From: Nocardia thailandica NBRC 100428
GTDB taxonomy: Bacteria; Actinomycetota; Actinomycetes; Mycobacteriales; Mycobacteriaceae
DNA length: 34,044 bases
Assembly: GCF_000308795.1 (NCBI RefSeq)
Contig: NZ_BAGK01000304.1
Location: 1 to 34,044, forward strand
Reading direction: 5' to 3'
Shown one piece after another: positions 1 to 7,389 of the stretch. The notes beneath the pieces are model-generated. The model was not told the DNA's origin. It was given only the letters and a program-made list of their open reading frames with translations, and made no database searches. Made by a program: the position numbers and the translations under genes. How positions within the stretch are numbered: the first letter of the stretch is position 1; every line of letters begins with the position of its first letter.

Positions 1-247
1 CCTTCGCCTCGCGCAGCCGCCGCGACGAGCGGAACGTGCCCGCGACCAGCAGCATCAGCCCGAGCATGCCCACGGCGCCCAGCACCGCGGCCCACAGGAA
101 CAGGATGCCCGTCGTCCCGGTGGCGTGATAGCCGAGCACGGTGAAATCGTCGGTCAGGGTGTGTGCGGCCCCGGTGTTGCTCGACACCGCCGCCGCGCCG
201 ACCACGACGGCGGCGACGAGCAGGACAACGCCTACGAGAATGATCAT
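1..247 (-). CDS. Small two-helix membrane protein, 3' end outside window
   Basis: Translation from the ATG at 247 begins MIILVGVVLLVAAVVVGAAA, a hydrophobic segment at residues 2-20, then a polar stretch with the motif LTDDFTVLGYH. A second hydrophobic stretch follows at about residues 45-68, and then a basic tail (RSSRRLREAK). At least 82 residues are encoded and the stop lies beyond the left edge. A GGAG ribosome site sits 8 bases before the start. Small proteins with this layout are common in Nocardia and relatives, but I know of no assigned function. The two helices with a basic C-terminus suggest an inner-membrane protein with a cytoplasmic tail. It is divergent from the epimerase gene at 552. 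Confidence 0.75.
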   Translation of the reverse strand, partial: MIILVGVVLLVAAVVVGAAAVSSNTGAAHTLTDDFTVLGYHATGTTGILFLWAAVLGAVGMLGLMLLVAGTFRSSRRLREAK

Positions 248-551
248 GACAGTCTCCGAATACGGTTACGCCGGATGGTGAGGACACCGCCCGCCCGTCG
301 CGCGTGGGACGAGGCGATGGACGAGCGGGTGGTCGAATACAGCGCTGTCAGACGATCCGTCGGGCCCGCCCCTCACTGCCGGGAGATACCCGCATTCAAT
401 CGGACAAACCAGACCGAGTTCCGACATCCGCCCGCCGCTGTGCCGCGGGGCCCGGTTTCGGTCGCGTGGGCGGGGGTACGTCGCAGGCGCACAGCGATGC
501 GCCGCACGGCGGCCGACGCCGGCGCGTGGCGCCCGACCCGAGGAGTGGACC
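248..551. other. Divergent intergenic region, 304 bases
   Basis: This gap separates the leftward membrane-protein gene from the rightward epimerase and must hold both promoters. The only clear signals are the two ribosome sites at its ends (GGAG for the left gene, GAGGAG just before 552). Short open frames cross it on both strands but have no ribosome site and no recognisable protein sequence. I see no convincing repeat or RNA gene. Confidence 0.4.
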
Positions 552-1649
552 ATGCGCGTCGTGATCGTCGGTGCGACCGGCAACATCGGAACCAGCCTGC
601 TCGAGGCCCTCGCGGACCGGCCGGGGATCGAGACGATCGGCGTCGCGCGCCGGGTGCCGCGGGATCGCCCGGGGGTGCGGTGGGCGTCCGCGGACATCCG
701 CGTCGACGATCTCGAGGCCGTGTTCCACGGCGCGGACGTGGTGGTGCATCTCGCGTGGCTGTTCCAGCCCTCCCACCGTCCGCTGACCACCTGGCAGGCC
801 AACGTCGTCGGCACCGAGCGGGTGCTGCGCGCGGTCGACGCCGCCCAGGTGCCCGCGTTCGTCCAGGCGTCCTCCGTCGGCGCCTACTCCCCGCGCCACG
901 ACGACCGGCCGGTGCCGGAGAGCTGGCCCACCGACGGCTGGCCCAGCGCGGCGTACATGCGCGAGAAGGCCTACGTGGAACGCCTGCTCGACCGCTTCGA
1001 GGCCGAGCATCCCGACCGGCGCGTGGTGCGCATGCGGCCGGCGTTCAGTTTCCGCCGCGAATCCGCCGAGCAGCAGCGGCGGCTGTTCGGCGGTCCGCTG
1101 CTGCCGAACGGGCTCGTCCGGCCGGACCTCGTACCCCTCCTGCCGGTGCCGAGGGGGCTGCGCTTCCAGGCCGTGCACAGCCGCGACGTCGGCGCCGCCT
1201 ACGCCCTTGCGGTCGACTCCGACGTGCGCGGTCCGTTCAATCTCGCGGCCGAACCGGTCATCGACCGCGCGGCGCTCGGCGCGATATTCGGGGCACGCAC
1301 CGTGCCCGTGCCGCCCGGGCTGGTGCGCGGCGCCCTCGCGGCGGGATGGCACGCGCGCCTGGTCCCGGCCGCGCCGGACCTGTTCGACGCCATGATGCGC
1401 CTTCCCCTGATGGACACCGGCCGCGCCCGTGCCGATCTCGGCTGGACCCCGCGCTTCACCGCGGACGAAGCCCTGCGTCACATGCTGGCCGGGCTCCGCA
1501 CCGGCACCGGTGGCGCGACCCCGCCGCTGGCCGCCGACGCCGGCGGGCCGTGGCGCGTCCGCGAGTTCGCCACCGGAGTCGGCGGGCGCGAGGAGAGCGC
1601 CCTGCGGGTGGGCCGGGACACGGCCGGCCTGCGCGGCGAATTCGCCTGA
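552..1649 (+). CDS. NAD-dependent epimerase/dehydratase (extended SDR)
   Basis: This 365-residue protein has the nucleotide-binding motif GATGNIG at residues 7-13 and the catalytic pair Tyr135/Lys139 in YMREK. A preceding Ser pair (QASSVGAYSP, about residue 107) could complete the SDR triad. The family oxidises or epimerises sugar-nucleotide or related substrates with NAD(P). The substrate here cannot be read from sequence, and the last 40 or so residues are an unrecognised tail. The ATG follows a GAGGAG site by 6 bases. The gene converges on the Acg-like gene at 1687 with a 37-base gap that contains an ATCGG-gaa-CCGAT hairpin. Family assignment is firm, specific function unknown. Confidence 0.88.
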   Translation: MRVVIVGATGNIGTSLLEALADRPGIETIGVARRVPRDRPGVRWASADIRVDDLEAVFHGADVVVHLAWLFQPSHRPLTTWQANVVGTERVLRAVDAAQVPAFVQASSVGAYSPRHDDRPVPESWPTDGWPSAAYMREKAYVERLLDRFEAEHPDRRVVRMRPAFSFRRESAEQQRRLFGGPLLPNGLVRPDLVPLLPVPRGLRFQAVHSRDVGAAYALAVDSDVRGPFNLAAEPVIDRAALGAIFGARTVPVPPGLVRGALAAGWHARLVPAAPDLFDAMMRLPLMDTGRARADLGWTPRFTADEALRHMLAGLRTGTGGATPPLAADAGGPWRVREFATGVGGREESALRVGRDTAGLRGEFA

Positions 1650-1686
1650 TCGGGAACCGATTTCGGGTCGCGGTCGATTCCGGTGA

Positions 1687-2685
1687 TCAGCCCGGGGCCG
1701 TCGGCGGCGCGGACGCGCCCGGTTCGATGGTGAGGACGGCGTCCAGCGGCAGCCGGGGTGTGCGCGGCGGCGGGTCGTGCCGGGCGGTACCTATCCGGAC
1801 CAGCGCCTGCGGGTAGCGCTGCTCGACGAGCCGGCTCAACATCGCCCGGGTCGACGGTAGCTCGGTGACGTGGGTGACCGGGCACGTGGACAGCGTCCGG
1901 CTGGTGCATTCCAGCAGCACCGCCGAGAGCACGCTGCCGCAGTCGAGCAGCGAGGCCGCCGTGTCGTCGAGCGTCGACAGCGCGATCACCACGGCGTCGT
2001 CCGCGCCCGCCGCGGCGGAACCCGCCGTGCCGGGCGGGAATTCGCGCCCGACCGGGACGGCTGCGCGGTCGGCGGGGTCCGGCAGGGCCGAGGGCGGTAC
2101 CCCGGCGCCGCCCTCGTCGGGCACGGCGGTCCACCAATTCAGTTCGCGCTGATAGCCGGGGTCGTAGCGGCGGAAACCGGTGGCCACCGCCGAGATCCGG
2201 CCCAGTTCGCTCCGCCGCGCCTCGTCGAGCACCGTGACGGTCGTGCGGGTGTCGCGGGCGAGGTGCCGCAGGATCTCGACCACGACCGGCCACTCGTGGG
2301 GCGGATCCATCGGCAGCCGGTCGCTGAAGCGCCGGTCGATCGCCGAGCCGAGCAGGTGTTCCGGCTCGGTCGGCGGGTGGGGGTGCCGGGGACGCACCGT
2401 GGCGAGGTGCGCGCGACGGGTCGGCTCGGGGAAGCGCGCCTCGCCGGTGTCCCATCCCGCCGCGGCCCAGGCGACGCGGGCGTGGTGGAGCATGACCCCG
2501 CACCCGATGACGCTCTCGTTGTTGAGCATGTCCGTCTCGGGCATCGAGCGGCTCTGCACCATGGTCAGCTCCGCCTCGGCGCCGTCCCATCGCCACCGCC
2601 ACGGCTGCGCGTTGTGCAGGGACGGCGCCCGCGCCGCGCGCGCGAAGACCGCGCGAACCGTATCGAGGTCAGGTGCTCGGTCCAT
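1687..2685 (-). CDS. Acg-family nitroreductase-like flavoprotein
   Basis: The 332-residue product carries the N-terminal signature SLHNAQPW at residues 22-29, followed by a long helical body with the NNES and GCGVMLHHARVAW segments. These are typical of the Acg family (named for the hypoxia-related Acg proteins of Mycobacterium tuberculosis, Rv2032 and relatives). These proteins are degenerate nitroreductases that bind FMN with a lid closing the active site, and are thought to store or sequester flavin rather than reduce nitro compounds. The ATG has an AGGAGCG site upstream. In mycobacteria such genes belong to the DosR dormancy regulon. I looked for a DosR box upstream and found only an imperfect palindrome around 2735-2750. 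Family assignment is strong, regulation open. Confidence 0.88.
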   Translation of the reverse strand: MDRAPDLDTVRAVFARAARAPSLHNAQPWRWRWDGAEAELTMVQSRSMPETDMLNNESVIGCGVMLHHARVAWAAAGWDTGEARFPEPTRRAHLATVRPRHPHPPTEPEHLLGSAIDRRFSDRLPMDPPHEWPVVVEILRHLARDTRTTVTVLDEARRSELGRISAVATGFRRYDPGYQRELNWWTAVPDEGGAGVPPSALPDPADRAAVPVGREFPPGTAGSAAAGADDAVVIALSTLDDTAASLLDCGSVLSAVLLECTSRTLSTCPVTHVTELPSTRAMLSRLVEQRYPQALVRIGTARHDPPPRTPRLPLDAVLTIEPGASAPPTAPG

Positions 2686-3035
2686 CGGTCAGCGCTCCTC
2701 GGGTGGGTGTCCCTTCTCCTGCCTACCGCCGGCCCGAAACTAGTTCGCCCCGACCCGATCGGCAAGGACATCGGGCGGCGGGACGGCATTCGTCGCCCGA
2801 CCGTGATGGGGACGGCGCGTGCCACGCACCGACGGTGGACGCCGCCTCGATTCGCGCGCCCCCTGCGCAGGACGGAAACGATCCGACTCTACCGGCGGCC
2901 CGTCGTCCGCGCTCTCGTCCGGGGGCGCCGACCGGACCTTTTTGCGGGGCCCTTCTCCCCTATTTGCCTGCGGTTTGCGGTGATGCGATAGGAGGCCCGC
3001 GACGGGCTCCGCCCGCGACGATCGGAGGTGTTCAG
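2686..3035. other. Divergent intergenic region with imperfect palindrome, 350 bases
   Basis: This gap lies between the leftward Acg-like gene and the rightward leader ORF at 3036. About 50 bases upstream of the Acg start is an AACTAGTT core (2739-2746) with imperfect CGAA/TTCG flanks, possibly an operator. Near 2940-2990 the sequence becomes locally T-rich and could hold the rightward promoter (TTGCCT, 17 bases, GATAGG, a weak match). Just before the leader ORF, GGGC-tcc-GCCC can form a short hairpin and CCCGCGAC is directly repeated. I see no convincing gene here. Confidence 0.35.
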
Positions 3036-3104
3036 ATGACCAATTGCTGTGCGCAGGCGTCCGTTTGCCCCGGCCCACCCGCCCGACGGCAGGACACCCG
3101 ATGA
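3036..3104 (+). CDS. Putative Cys-containing leader peptide, 22 residues
   Basis: A strong ribosome site (CGGAGGTG) stands 5-6 bases before an ATG that opens 22 codons encoding MTNCCAQASVC followed by a Pro/Arg-rich tail. The TGA overlaps the ATG of the next gene as ATGA, so translation of the two is probably coupled. Three Cys codons, two adjacent, lie in the first eleven positions. Mycobacteria are known to use short Cys-rich leader ORFs as cysteine-responsive attenuators of downstream genes, and this ORF has that geometry. The Cys run is shorter than in those cases, so the regulatory role is inference. It may simply be a translational enhancer, or the downstream protein could start upstream in another frame. 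Confidence 0.5.
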   Translation: MTNCCAQASVCPGPPARRQDTR

Positions 3105-3487
3105 CCGAACGCATCCCCTCCCCGGCGGCCCGGGGCCGCACCCGCCTCGGTTTCGGCCGTAGGGCTCGTCGCGCTCCGGTCCGGACCGCGATCGGCTACC
3201 TGCGCACCGACCTCGCCGGGACCGACCGCATCCGGTGGGAACCGCGGATCCGCGCGGCCGCGAAAGCCATCGGCTACGACCTGCTCGGCACGCTGATCTT
3301 CCCCACCGCGCCGCCGCTCGAACGCCTGCGAGTGCTCGCCAGCGAACTGGCCGTCGACGCCGTGCTGTGCCCGTCCTTCGCCCACCTCGACGACCGGGTG
3401 CCCGCCGACCTGCTCACCGTCACCGACCTGATCGTCCTCGACCCGCCGATCACCTACTGCCGCTGGGATCCCCGGATCGTCCCGTGA
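3101..3487 (+). CDS. Small recombinase-fold protein without catalytic serine
   Basis: This 128-residue protein has a basic N-terminal 30 residues, then AIGYLRTDLAG, a helical segment ending in AIGYDLLGTL, then LRVLASELAVDAVLCPS and a final ITYCRW. The order of elements resembles the N-terminal catalytic domain of serine recombinases (strand with YxR, helix with xLAxxxGY, helix plus DxV strand). The nucleophilic Ser of the YxRVS motif is absent (YLRTD) and there is no DNA-binding tail, so it is unlikely to recombine DNA. The gene at 16344 encodes a protein of the same layout. Its ATG overlaps the stop of the 22-codon leader. Function is unknown; a regulatory or DNA-associated role is possible. 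Confidence 0.7.
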   Translation: MTERIPSPAARGRTRLGFGRRARRAPVRTAIGYLRTDLAGTDRIRWEPRIRAAAKAIGYDLLGTLIFPTAPPLERLRVLASELAVDAVLCPSFAHLDDRVPADLLTVTDLIVLDPPITYCRWDPRIVP

Positions 3488-3571
3488 TCACCCCGGCCGG
3501 CACGGGAGCGGGCAGCGGTGGTCGACGGCGTCGATCTGCGGCCCCGCACACGACCCCGGGGCGACGCCCAG

Positions 3572-3925
3572 CTACGGACGTCCTCCGAGGTCCCTCCCCG
3601 CACCCGAGGGCCGTCCGGGCCGGGACCGGGAGGACAGCGCTCTTCTCCGCGCTTTCTCCGGGTCGATGTAGAGCCGAATGCCCTGGTATTCCACGATGTT
3701 CGGCGTTTCGTCGTCGCCGTCGGGCTCGCCGGAGTCCGCGGGGCCGGGCAGTTCCGCCCGCTCCTCGGCGACGATCCGCGCCCGCGCCGCGCCGGGATCG
3801 AACATCTCCTGGAACGGCCCGGCGAACGTGCCGCCGAGCCCGCGGTGTTTCGCCCGCACCGCCGCCCAGCCGAGCAGCGCCAACGGGCCGACGACGGCCG
3901 CCAGGACCAGCAACTCCCCACCCAC
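3572..3925 (-). CDS. Small membrane-anchored hypothetical protein
   Basis: Translation from a GTG at 3925 gives 117 residues: MGGELLVLAAVVGPLALLGW forms one N-terminal transmembrane segment, followed by an acidic soluble domain. That domain contains the phrases GPFQEMFDPGAARAR and NIVEYQGIRLYIDP and ends in a basic Arg/Pro-rich tail. The membrane anchor followed by an F..F.PG element is reminiscent of small actinobacterial proteins of the DUF6191 type, but the match is only by eye. The gene converges on the recombinase-fold gene at 3101 and is divergent from the DUF1254 gene. No function can be assigned. A start a few codons away is possible because no strong ribosome site is evident. Confidence 0.6.
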   Translation of the reverse strand: MGGELLVLAAVVGPLALLGWAAVRAKHRGLGGTFAGPFQEMFDPGAARARIVAEERAELPGPADSGEPDGDDETPNIVEYQGIRLYIDPEKARRRALSSRSRPGRPSGAGRDLGGRP

Positions 3926-4055
3926 CCGTTCGAGGGTACCGACGGACGCCGCGCCCGGCCGCCCGCCGCGGGCGCGAGTTCACCCGGTTCGGGTGATGCC
4001 CAGCCCGCCGGGGCGGGCCAGAGTCCGGGGCGACACCAGGAGAACAGGAGCCCTC

Positions 4056-5489
4056 GTGAACCAGGACGACGATCCGCTGGCCTCGGCGCTGACCGCCATC
4101 GGCGTGCCCGACCGCGTGCGGACCCCGATCGGGACCTTCGAGTTCTTCGACGGGGTCCCGCTGCCCGACACGGTGCGCGCACTCTACGACGGCCTCGACT
4201 TCCTGCGCGGTGTCGAGGTCTTCCTCGACACCGTCCCCGGCGCCTCGCTCGTGGCGTTGCGCCGCGGCCTGCGCGGGGTGGGCGTGGACGGGCTGCGCAC
4301 CATGGGTTACACCGACCCGAGGGCCAACTCGGGCAGCTTCTTCCTCACGCCGAACACCGAGACCACCTACGCCACGATGTTCATCGACCTGCGGGACGGG
4401 CCGGTCGTGGTGGAACCGCCCACCGAGTCCCTGTGCGTGGTCGACGACTTCTGGTTCCGCTACGTCGCCGACATGGGCATCGCCGGACCCGACAAGGGCG
4501 CGGGTGGGGCCTACCTCTACCTTCCGCCCGGCTACGACGGCGAGGTGCCCGACGGCTACTTCGTCTACCGCCCGCCCACCTACACCCTGTGGGCGGTCTT
4601 CCGCGCCCTCGGCGGGGTCGAGGCCATCCGGCGGACCCGGGTCTACCGGCTCGCCGAGGCCGCCGACCCGCCGGCGCTGACCTTCGTCAACCTCGCCGAC
4701 GAGGTCTTCAACACCGTGCACGCCAACGACGCGAGCTTCTTCGACGAGGTCGACGAGATCGTGCAGGAGGAACCGCCCGGCTCCCTCGACCCCGAGCGCA
4801 CGGGGCAACTCGCCGCCCTCGGCATCGTGCACGGCGCGCGGTTCGCCCCCGACGATCGGCTCCGCGCGATCCTCGACACCGCGGCGAGGACCGCCGCGGG
4901 CATCAGCCGGGCACTCGTCTACTTCCCCCGCGATCCCGAGGCGTACCTCTTCGAACACTCCTCGTGGAAGCAGGCCTTCGTAGGCGGCAGCTACGAGTTC
5001 CTGCGCGATCACGCGCGGCTGCTCGACGCGCGTACCCAGTTCCACTACTTCGCCACCGTGATCACCCCGGCGATGGCGCATGCCCAGGTCGGGGCCGGTT
5101 CCGCCTACGCCTACACCGCGGAGGACGCCGACGGAGCCCTCCTCGACGGCGGCCGGACCTACCGGCTGACCCTGCCCCCGGAGCCGCCCGCGAAGAACTT
5201 CTGGTCGATCGACCTCTACGACACCCAGACCAGATCCCTGCTGCGGACCGACAATCCGTATCCGAGCCTCACAAGCCTCAGCGGCACCGTCACGGCGGAG
5301 ACCGACGGCTCGATCGTCCTCTGGTTCGGCCCCACCCCGCCGCCGGGTGCGCAGGCCAACTGGATTCGCACGGTGCCCGGCAAGAGCTGGTTCCCGATGC
5401 TGCGGCTCTACGGGCCCCTCCAGCCGTGGTTCGACAAGCGCTGGCAGCCCGGCGAGCTCGAGATCGTCACCCCGGATGGGGCGGGCTAG
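4056..5489 (+). CDS. DUF1254/DUF1214 domain protein
   Basis: The reading frame is open well upstream, but the GTG at 4056 follows AGGAGAACAGGAG and gives the usual 477-residue length. The N-terminal half (SGSFFLTPNTETTYATMFIDL, VVDDFWFRYVADMG) matches DUF1254. The C-terminal part (YRLTLPPEPPAKNFWSIDLYD, GKSWFPMLRLYGPLQPWFDK, WQPGELEIV) is a classic DUF1214 ending. The family is widespread in bacteria, often secreted or associated with stress and lipid genes, but its biochemical activity is not established. No signal peptide is visible here, so a cytoplasmic location is likely. The last four bases overlap the end of the convergent MerR gene. Family assignment is very secure. Confidence 0.9.
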   Translation: MNQDDDPLASALTAIGVPDRVRTPIGTFEFFDGVPLPDTVRALYDGLDFLRGVEVFLDTVPGASLVALRRGLRGVGVDGLRTMGYTDPRANSGSFFLTPNTETTYATMFIDLRDGPVVVEPPTESLCVVDDFWFRYVADMGIAGPDKGAGGAYLYLPPGYDGEVPDGYFVYRPPTYTLWAVFRALGGVEAIRRTRVYRLAEAADPPALTFVNLADEVFNTVHANDASFFDEVDEIVQEEPPGSLDPERTGQLAALGIVHGARFAPDDRLRAILDTAARTAAGISRALVYFPRDPEAYLFEHSSWKQAFVGGSYEFLRDHARLLDARTQFHYFATVITPAMAHAQVGAGSAYAYTAEDADGALLDGGRTYRLTLPPEPPAKNFWSIDLYDTQTRSLLRTDNPYPSLTSLSGTVTAETDGSIVLWFGPTPPPGAQANWIRTVPGKSWFPMLRLYGPLQPWFDKRWQPGELEIVTPDGAG

Positions 5490-5884
5490 AGGACCGGAAG
5501 GTCGGGCGGCAGATGCAGCGCGATGGTGATCAGGGTCTGGATGCGGGTCGTGATCACCGCCAGCACGCCCCGCATCGCCTCCGGCGCGGCGTCCGCCGCC
5601 GCGTGCAGGGTCCGCAGTGCGTCGTCGAGCTGGTCGAGGGTCGCGCCGAGGTCGCCGGGGCGCTGGGAGAAGGCCCGTGCGATCTCCTCGAGCGGGATGC
5701 CCTGCGCCTCCAGGCTCCTGATCAGCCGGATGCGCGAGGCGTCGGCGGGATCGTAGAGCCGGAAGTTCCCGGAGGTCCGGGCGAGCGGGGTGAGCAGGCC
5801 GAGGCCGGTGTAGTAGTCCACGGTCCTGGTGGAGACCTCGGCGAGGCCGGCGAGTTCGCCTATGCGCATCGCGCCTGCGCCCAT
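5486..5884 (-). CDS. MerR family transcriptional regulator
   Basis: The 132-residue protein opens with MRIGELAGLAEVSTRTVDYY at residues 6-25, the winged-helix start typical of MerR regulators, followed by GLLTPLARTSGNFRLYD and the ArgXXLIRSLEAQGIPLEEI helix. The rest is a dimerisation helix (DQLDDALRTLHAAADAAPEA) and a short hydrophobic tail. No cysteine cluster is present, so metal sensing is unlikely. An AGAAGGA site sits 7 bases before the ATG at 5884; a start at the internal Met6 is the alternative. It converges with the DUF1254 gene (4-base overlap) and is divergent from the small ORFs at 6005 and 6067, whose promoter it may control. Confidence 0.9.
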   Translation of the reverse strand: MGAGAMRIGELAGLAEVSTRTVDYYTGLGLLTPLARTSGNFRLYDPADASRIRLIRSLEAQGIPLEEIARAFSQRPGDLGATLDQLDDALRTLHAAADAAPEAMRGVLAVITTRIQTLITIALHLPPDLPVL

Positions 5885-5970
5885 TGCCCGTCCTTCTCCC
5901 GCGCCGTCCGCCCGAACAGGGTGCGCGACAGGGGCTTTCCCGCTGCCGCGCGACGCCGGCGCACCGTCCG

Positions 5971-6004
5971 GATACCATACAGTGCTACGTGCTAGTGTAA
6001 CGCC
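5971..6004. promoter_or_regulatory. Possible divergent promoter/operator upstream of MerR gene
   Basis: Between the MerR gene and the rightward ORFs is a locally AT-richer patch in which GTGCTA occurs twice seven bases apart. TACA and TGTA flank an ACGT centre (5978-5999), an imperfect dyad. TAGTGT at 5994-5999 could act as a -10 element placing transcription at or near the ATG at 6005. This is by-eye recognition only. Confidence 0.3.
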
Positions 6005-6073
6005 ATGCCCGAGGACGGATCCGACGAGGAGGGCGTCACCATCTCGTTCCCGCGAGGAATCACGCGATGCTGA
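6005..6073 (+). CDS. Putative 22-residue upstream ORF
   Basis: The ATG lies six bases after a possible -10 element, so it could be read from a leaderless transcript. The 22 codons encode MPEDGSDEEGVTISFPRG plus four residues, an acidic peptide without similarity to known proteins. Its TGA overlaps the ATG of the next frame (ATGCTGA at 6067-6073), an arrangement that would couple translation. It may be chance; there is no upstream ribosome site and the peptide is too short for codon statistics. Confidence 0.3.
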   Translation: MPEDGSDEEGVTISFPRGITRC

Positions 6074-6312
6074 CCGTACCGGGCATTCTGTCGGGCATCA
6101 CGGCCCTGCTGCCGATCGGCGCGGGACCGGACGAACCGCTGGGCGATATCGTCGCGCCCGTCCACGAGGCACTGTTCATTACGCGCGCGAGCCGTGGCCA
6201 TCGCGCGGTGGTGACCGGCACGGACACCGCCCCGGACGGCCCGGTCGCCCGCATCGATATCCTCGCGCGGCTGCTGCCGACCGCCGAGGGGCCTACTGTG
6301 ACAACAGCATAG
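6067..6312 (+). CDS. Hypothetical protein, 81 residues
   Basis: The ATG follows a GAGGAA site at 6053-6058 by about eight bases. The product begins MLTVPGILSGITALLPIGAG and continues through APVHEALFITRASRGHRAVV to a short Thr/Ala tail. There is a mildly hydrophobic start but no clear transmembrane segment, and I recognise no family. It ends 26 bases before the PP2C phosphatase gene on the same strand, so the two may be co-transcribed. The opposite strand is also open here, a common artefact at this GC content, so the call is tentative. Confidence 0.5.
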   Translation: MLTVPGILSGITALLPIGAGPDEPLGDIVAPVHEALFITRASRGHRAVVTGTDTAPDGPVARIDILARLLPTAEGPTVTTA

Positions 6313-6338
6313 GCAGTACAGGAAGGAACCGAACCATC

Positions 6339-7103
6339 GTGCCTACGGAGCCGACATCGGACAGGACCACCGATGAGACTTCCACCCGGCAGCACCGCCC
6401 CGCCGGTGTCTACCGCACCCACCGCGGGCTGGTCCGCGACGGCAACGAGGACAGCGTCCATGTGGGCGCGAATCTGCTCGCTCTCGCCGACGGCATGGGC
6501 GGCCACGCGGCGGGCGAGGTCGCCTCGGCGCTGATGATCGGGCATCTGGCCCAGCTGGAGACCACCCGCAGCGGCGACCTGCTCACCGACCTGGACGACG
6601 CGGTGCGACAGGGCAACGCCGCCATCGCCGCCCACGCCGAGCAGGCGGCCGAGACCGAGGGCATGGGCACCACGCTCACCGCGATGCTGTTCGACGGCGC
6701 GCGCTACGGCCTGGCCCACGTCGGGGATTCGCGCGCCTACCTGCTGCGCGGCGGCGAGCTCACCCAGCTCACCACCGACGACACCTTCGTGCAGACCCTC
6801 GTCGACGCCGGCTACATCACCGAGGAGCAGGCCAGGACCCATCCGCGGCGCTCGCTCATCCTGCGCGCGCTCACCGGCCGGACGGTCAGTCCCGCGCTCG
6901 TTCCCGGTGTCGCGCAGCCGGGCGATCGCTTCCTGCTGTGTTCGGACGGACTCTCGGACGTGGTGTCCGCGGAGAGCATCCACACCGCGCTGAGCACCGT
7001 CCCCGACGCCGGGCAGTGCGCCGATCAGCTCATCGAGTCGGCCCTCGGCAACGGCGGACCCGACAACGTCACCGTCATCGTCGCCGACTTCACCGACCGC
7101 TGA
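6339..7103 (+). CDS. PP2C-type Ser/Thr protein phosphatase
   Basis: The 254-residue protein starts at a GTG behind GGAAGGAACC and carries every PP2C motif: RDGNED at 33-38, DGMGGHAAG at 51-59, GTT at 110-112, HVGDSRAYL at 127-135, SDGLSD at 202-207 and GGPDNVTVIV at 239-248. The Asp residues in these motifs bind two Mn/Mg ions that activate water to remove phosphate from Ser or Thr. PstP, the essential actinobacterial phosphatase next to pknA/pknB, is about twice as long with a membrane helix and outside domain. This one stops after the catalytic domain, so it is a soluble accessory phosphatase. No kinase gene is adjacent. Confidence 0.93.
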   Translation: MPTEPTSDRTTDETSTRQHRPAGVYRTHRGLVRDGNEDSVHVGANLLALADGMGGHAAGEVASALMIGHLAQLETTRSGDLLTDLDDAVRQGNAAIAAHAEQAAETEGMGTTLTAMLFDGARYGLAHVGDSRAYLLRGGELTQLTTDDTFVQTLVDAGYITEEQARTHPRRSLILRALTGRTVSPALVPGVAQPGDRFLLCSDGLSDVVSAESIHTALSTVPDAGQCADQLIESALGNGGPDNVTVIVADFTDR

Positions 7104-7149
7104 CGCGACGGGCGCGCCCGGCCGCCTCCATGATTGCCGCCTGTTAGCC

Positions 7150-7250
7150 GTATCCGATATCGGCCGGGACCCGACGCACGCGCGCCTCGACGCCACGGGG
7201 CGCGCGTCGTCCGACCCGATCGAAGATATCCGAGATAGCGGGTCCCATAC
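7150..7250. terminator. Long inverted-repeat region downstream of PP2C gene
   Basis: GGGACCCG at 7166-7173 pairs with CGGGTCCC at 7239-7246. Inside that pair, CGCGCGCC at 7179-7186 pairs with GGCGCGCG at 7199-7206 around a 12-base loop. CCGATATCGG lies just outside. The inner hairpin lies about 75 bases past the PP2C stop and could terminate it. The nested outer arms suggest a longer folded RNA or a repeat element. No U-tract is present. Confidence 0.4.
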
Positions 7251-7389
7251 ATCGCGATCGACTGTCCGCCGTCACAGCGATCCCGCCGGACATTCGGGCG
7301 CGGGCACCGAATTTGCCGCCGGGTAGCCGCCCGGTCGCCGCTCCCCTACGATCGACCTGTCCGGGAAGGTCGTCGGGGGAGGTCCAGCC

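Noticed and set aside
2735..2750. DosR-type box upstream of the Acg-like gene
   Set aside because: The palindrome is centred on ACTAGT and lacks the GGGAC/GTCCC half-sites of the DosR consensus.
3101..3487. Active serine recombinase or resolvase
   Set aside because: The catalytic Ser of the YxRVS motif and the DNA-binding tail are both absent, and no inverted repeat or attachment site flanks it.
3450..5978. An 842-codon leftward open frame across the DUF1254 gene
   Set aside because: It is the mirror of the DUF1254/DUF1214 gene, which has a clear family match and ribosome site; the long frame reflects high GC content and its product is Arg/Pro/Gly-rich without motifs.
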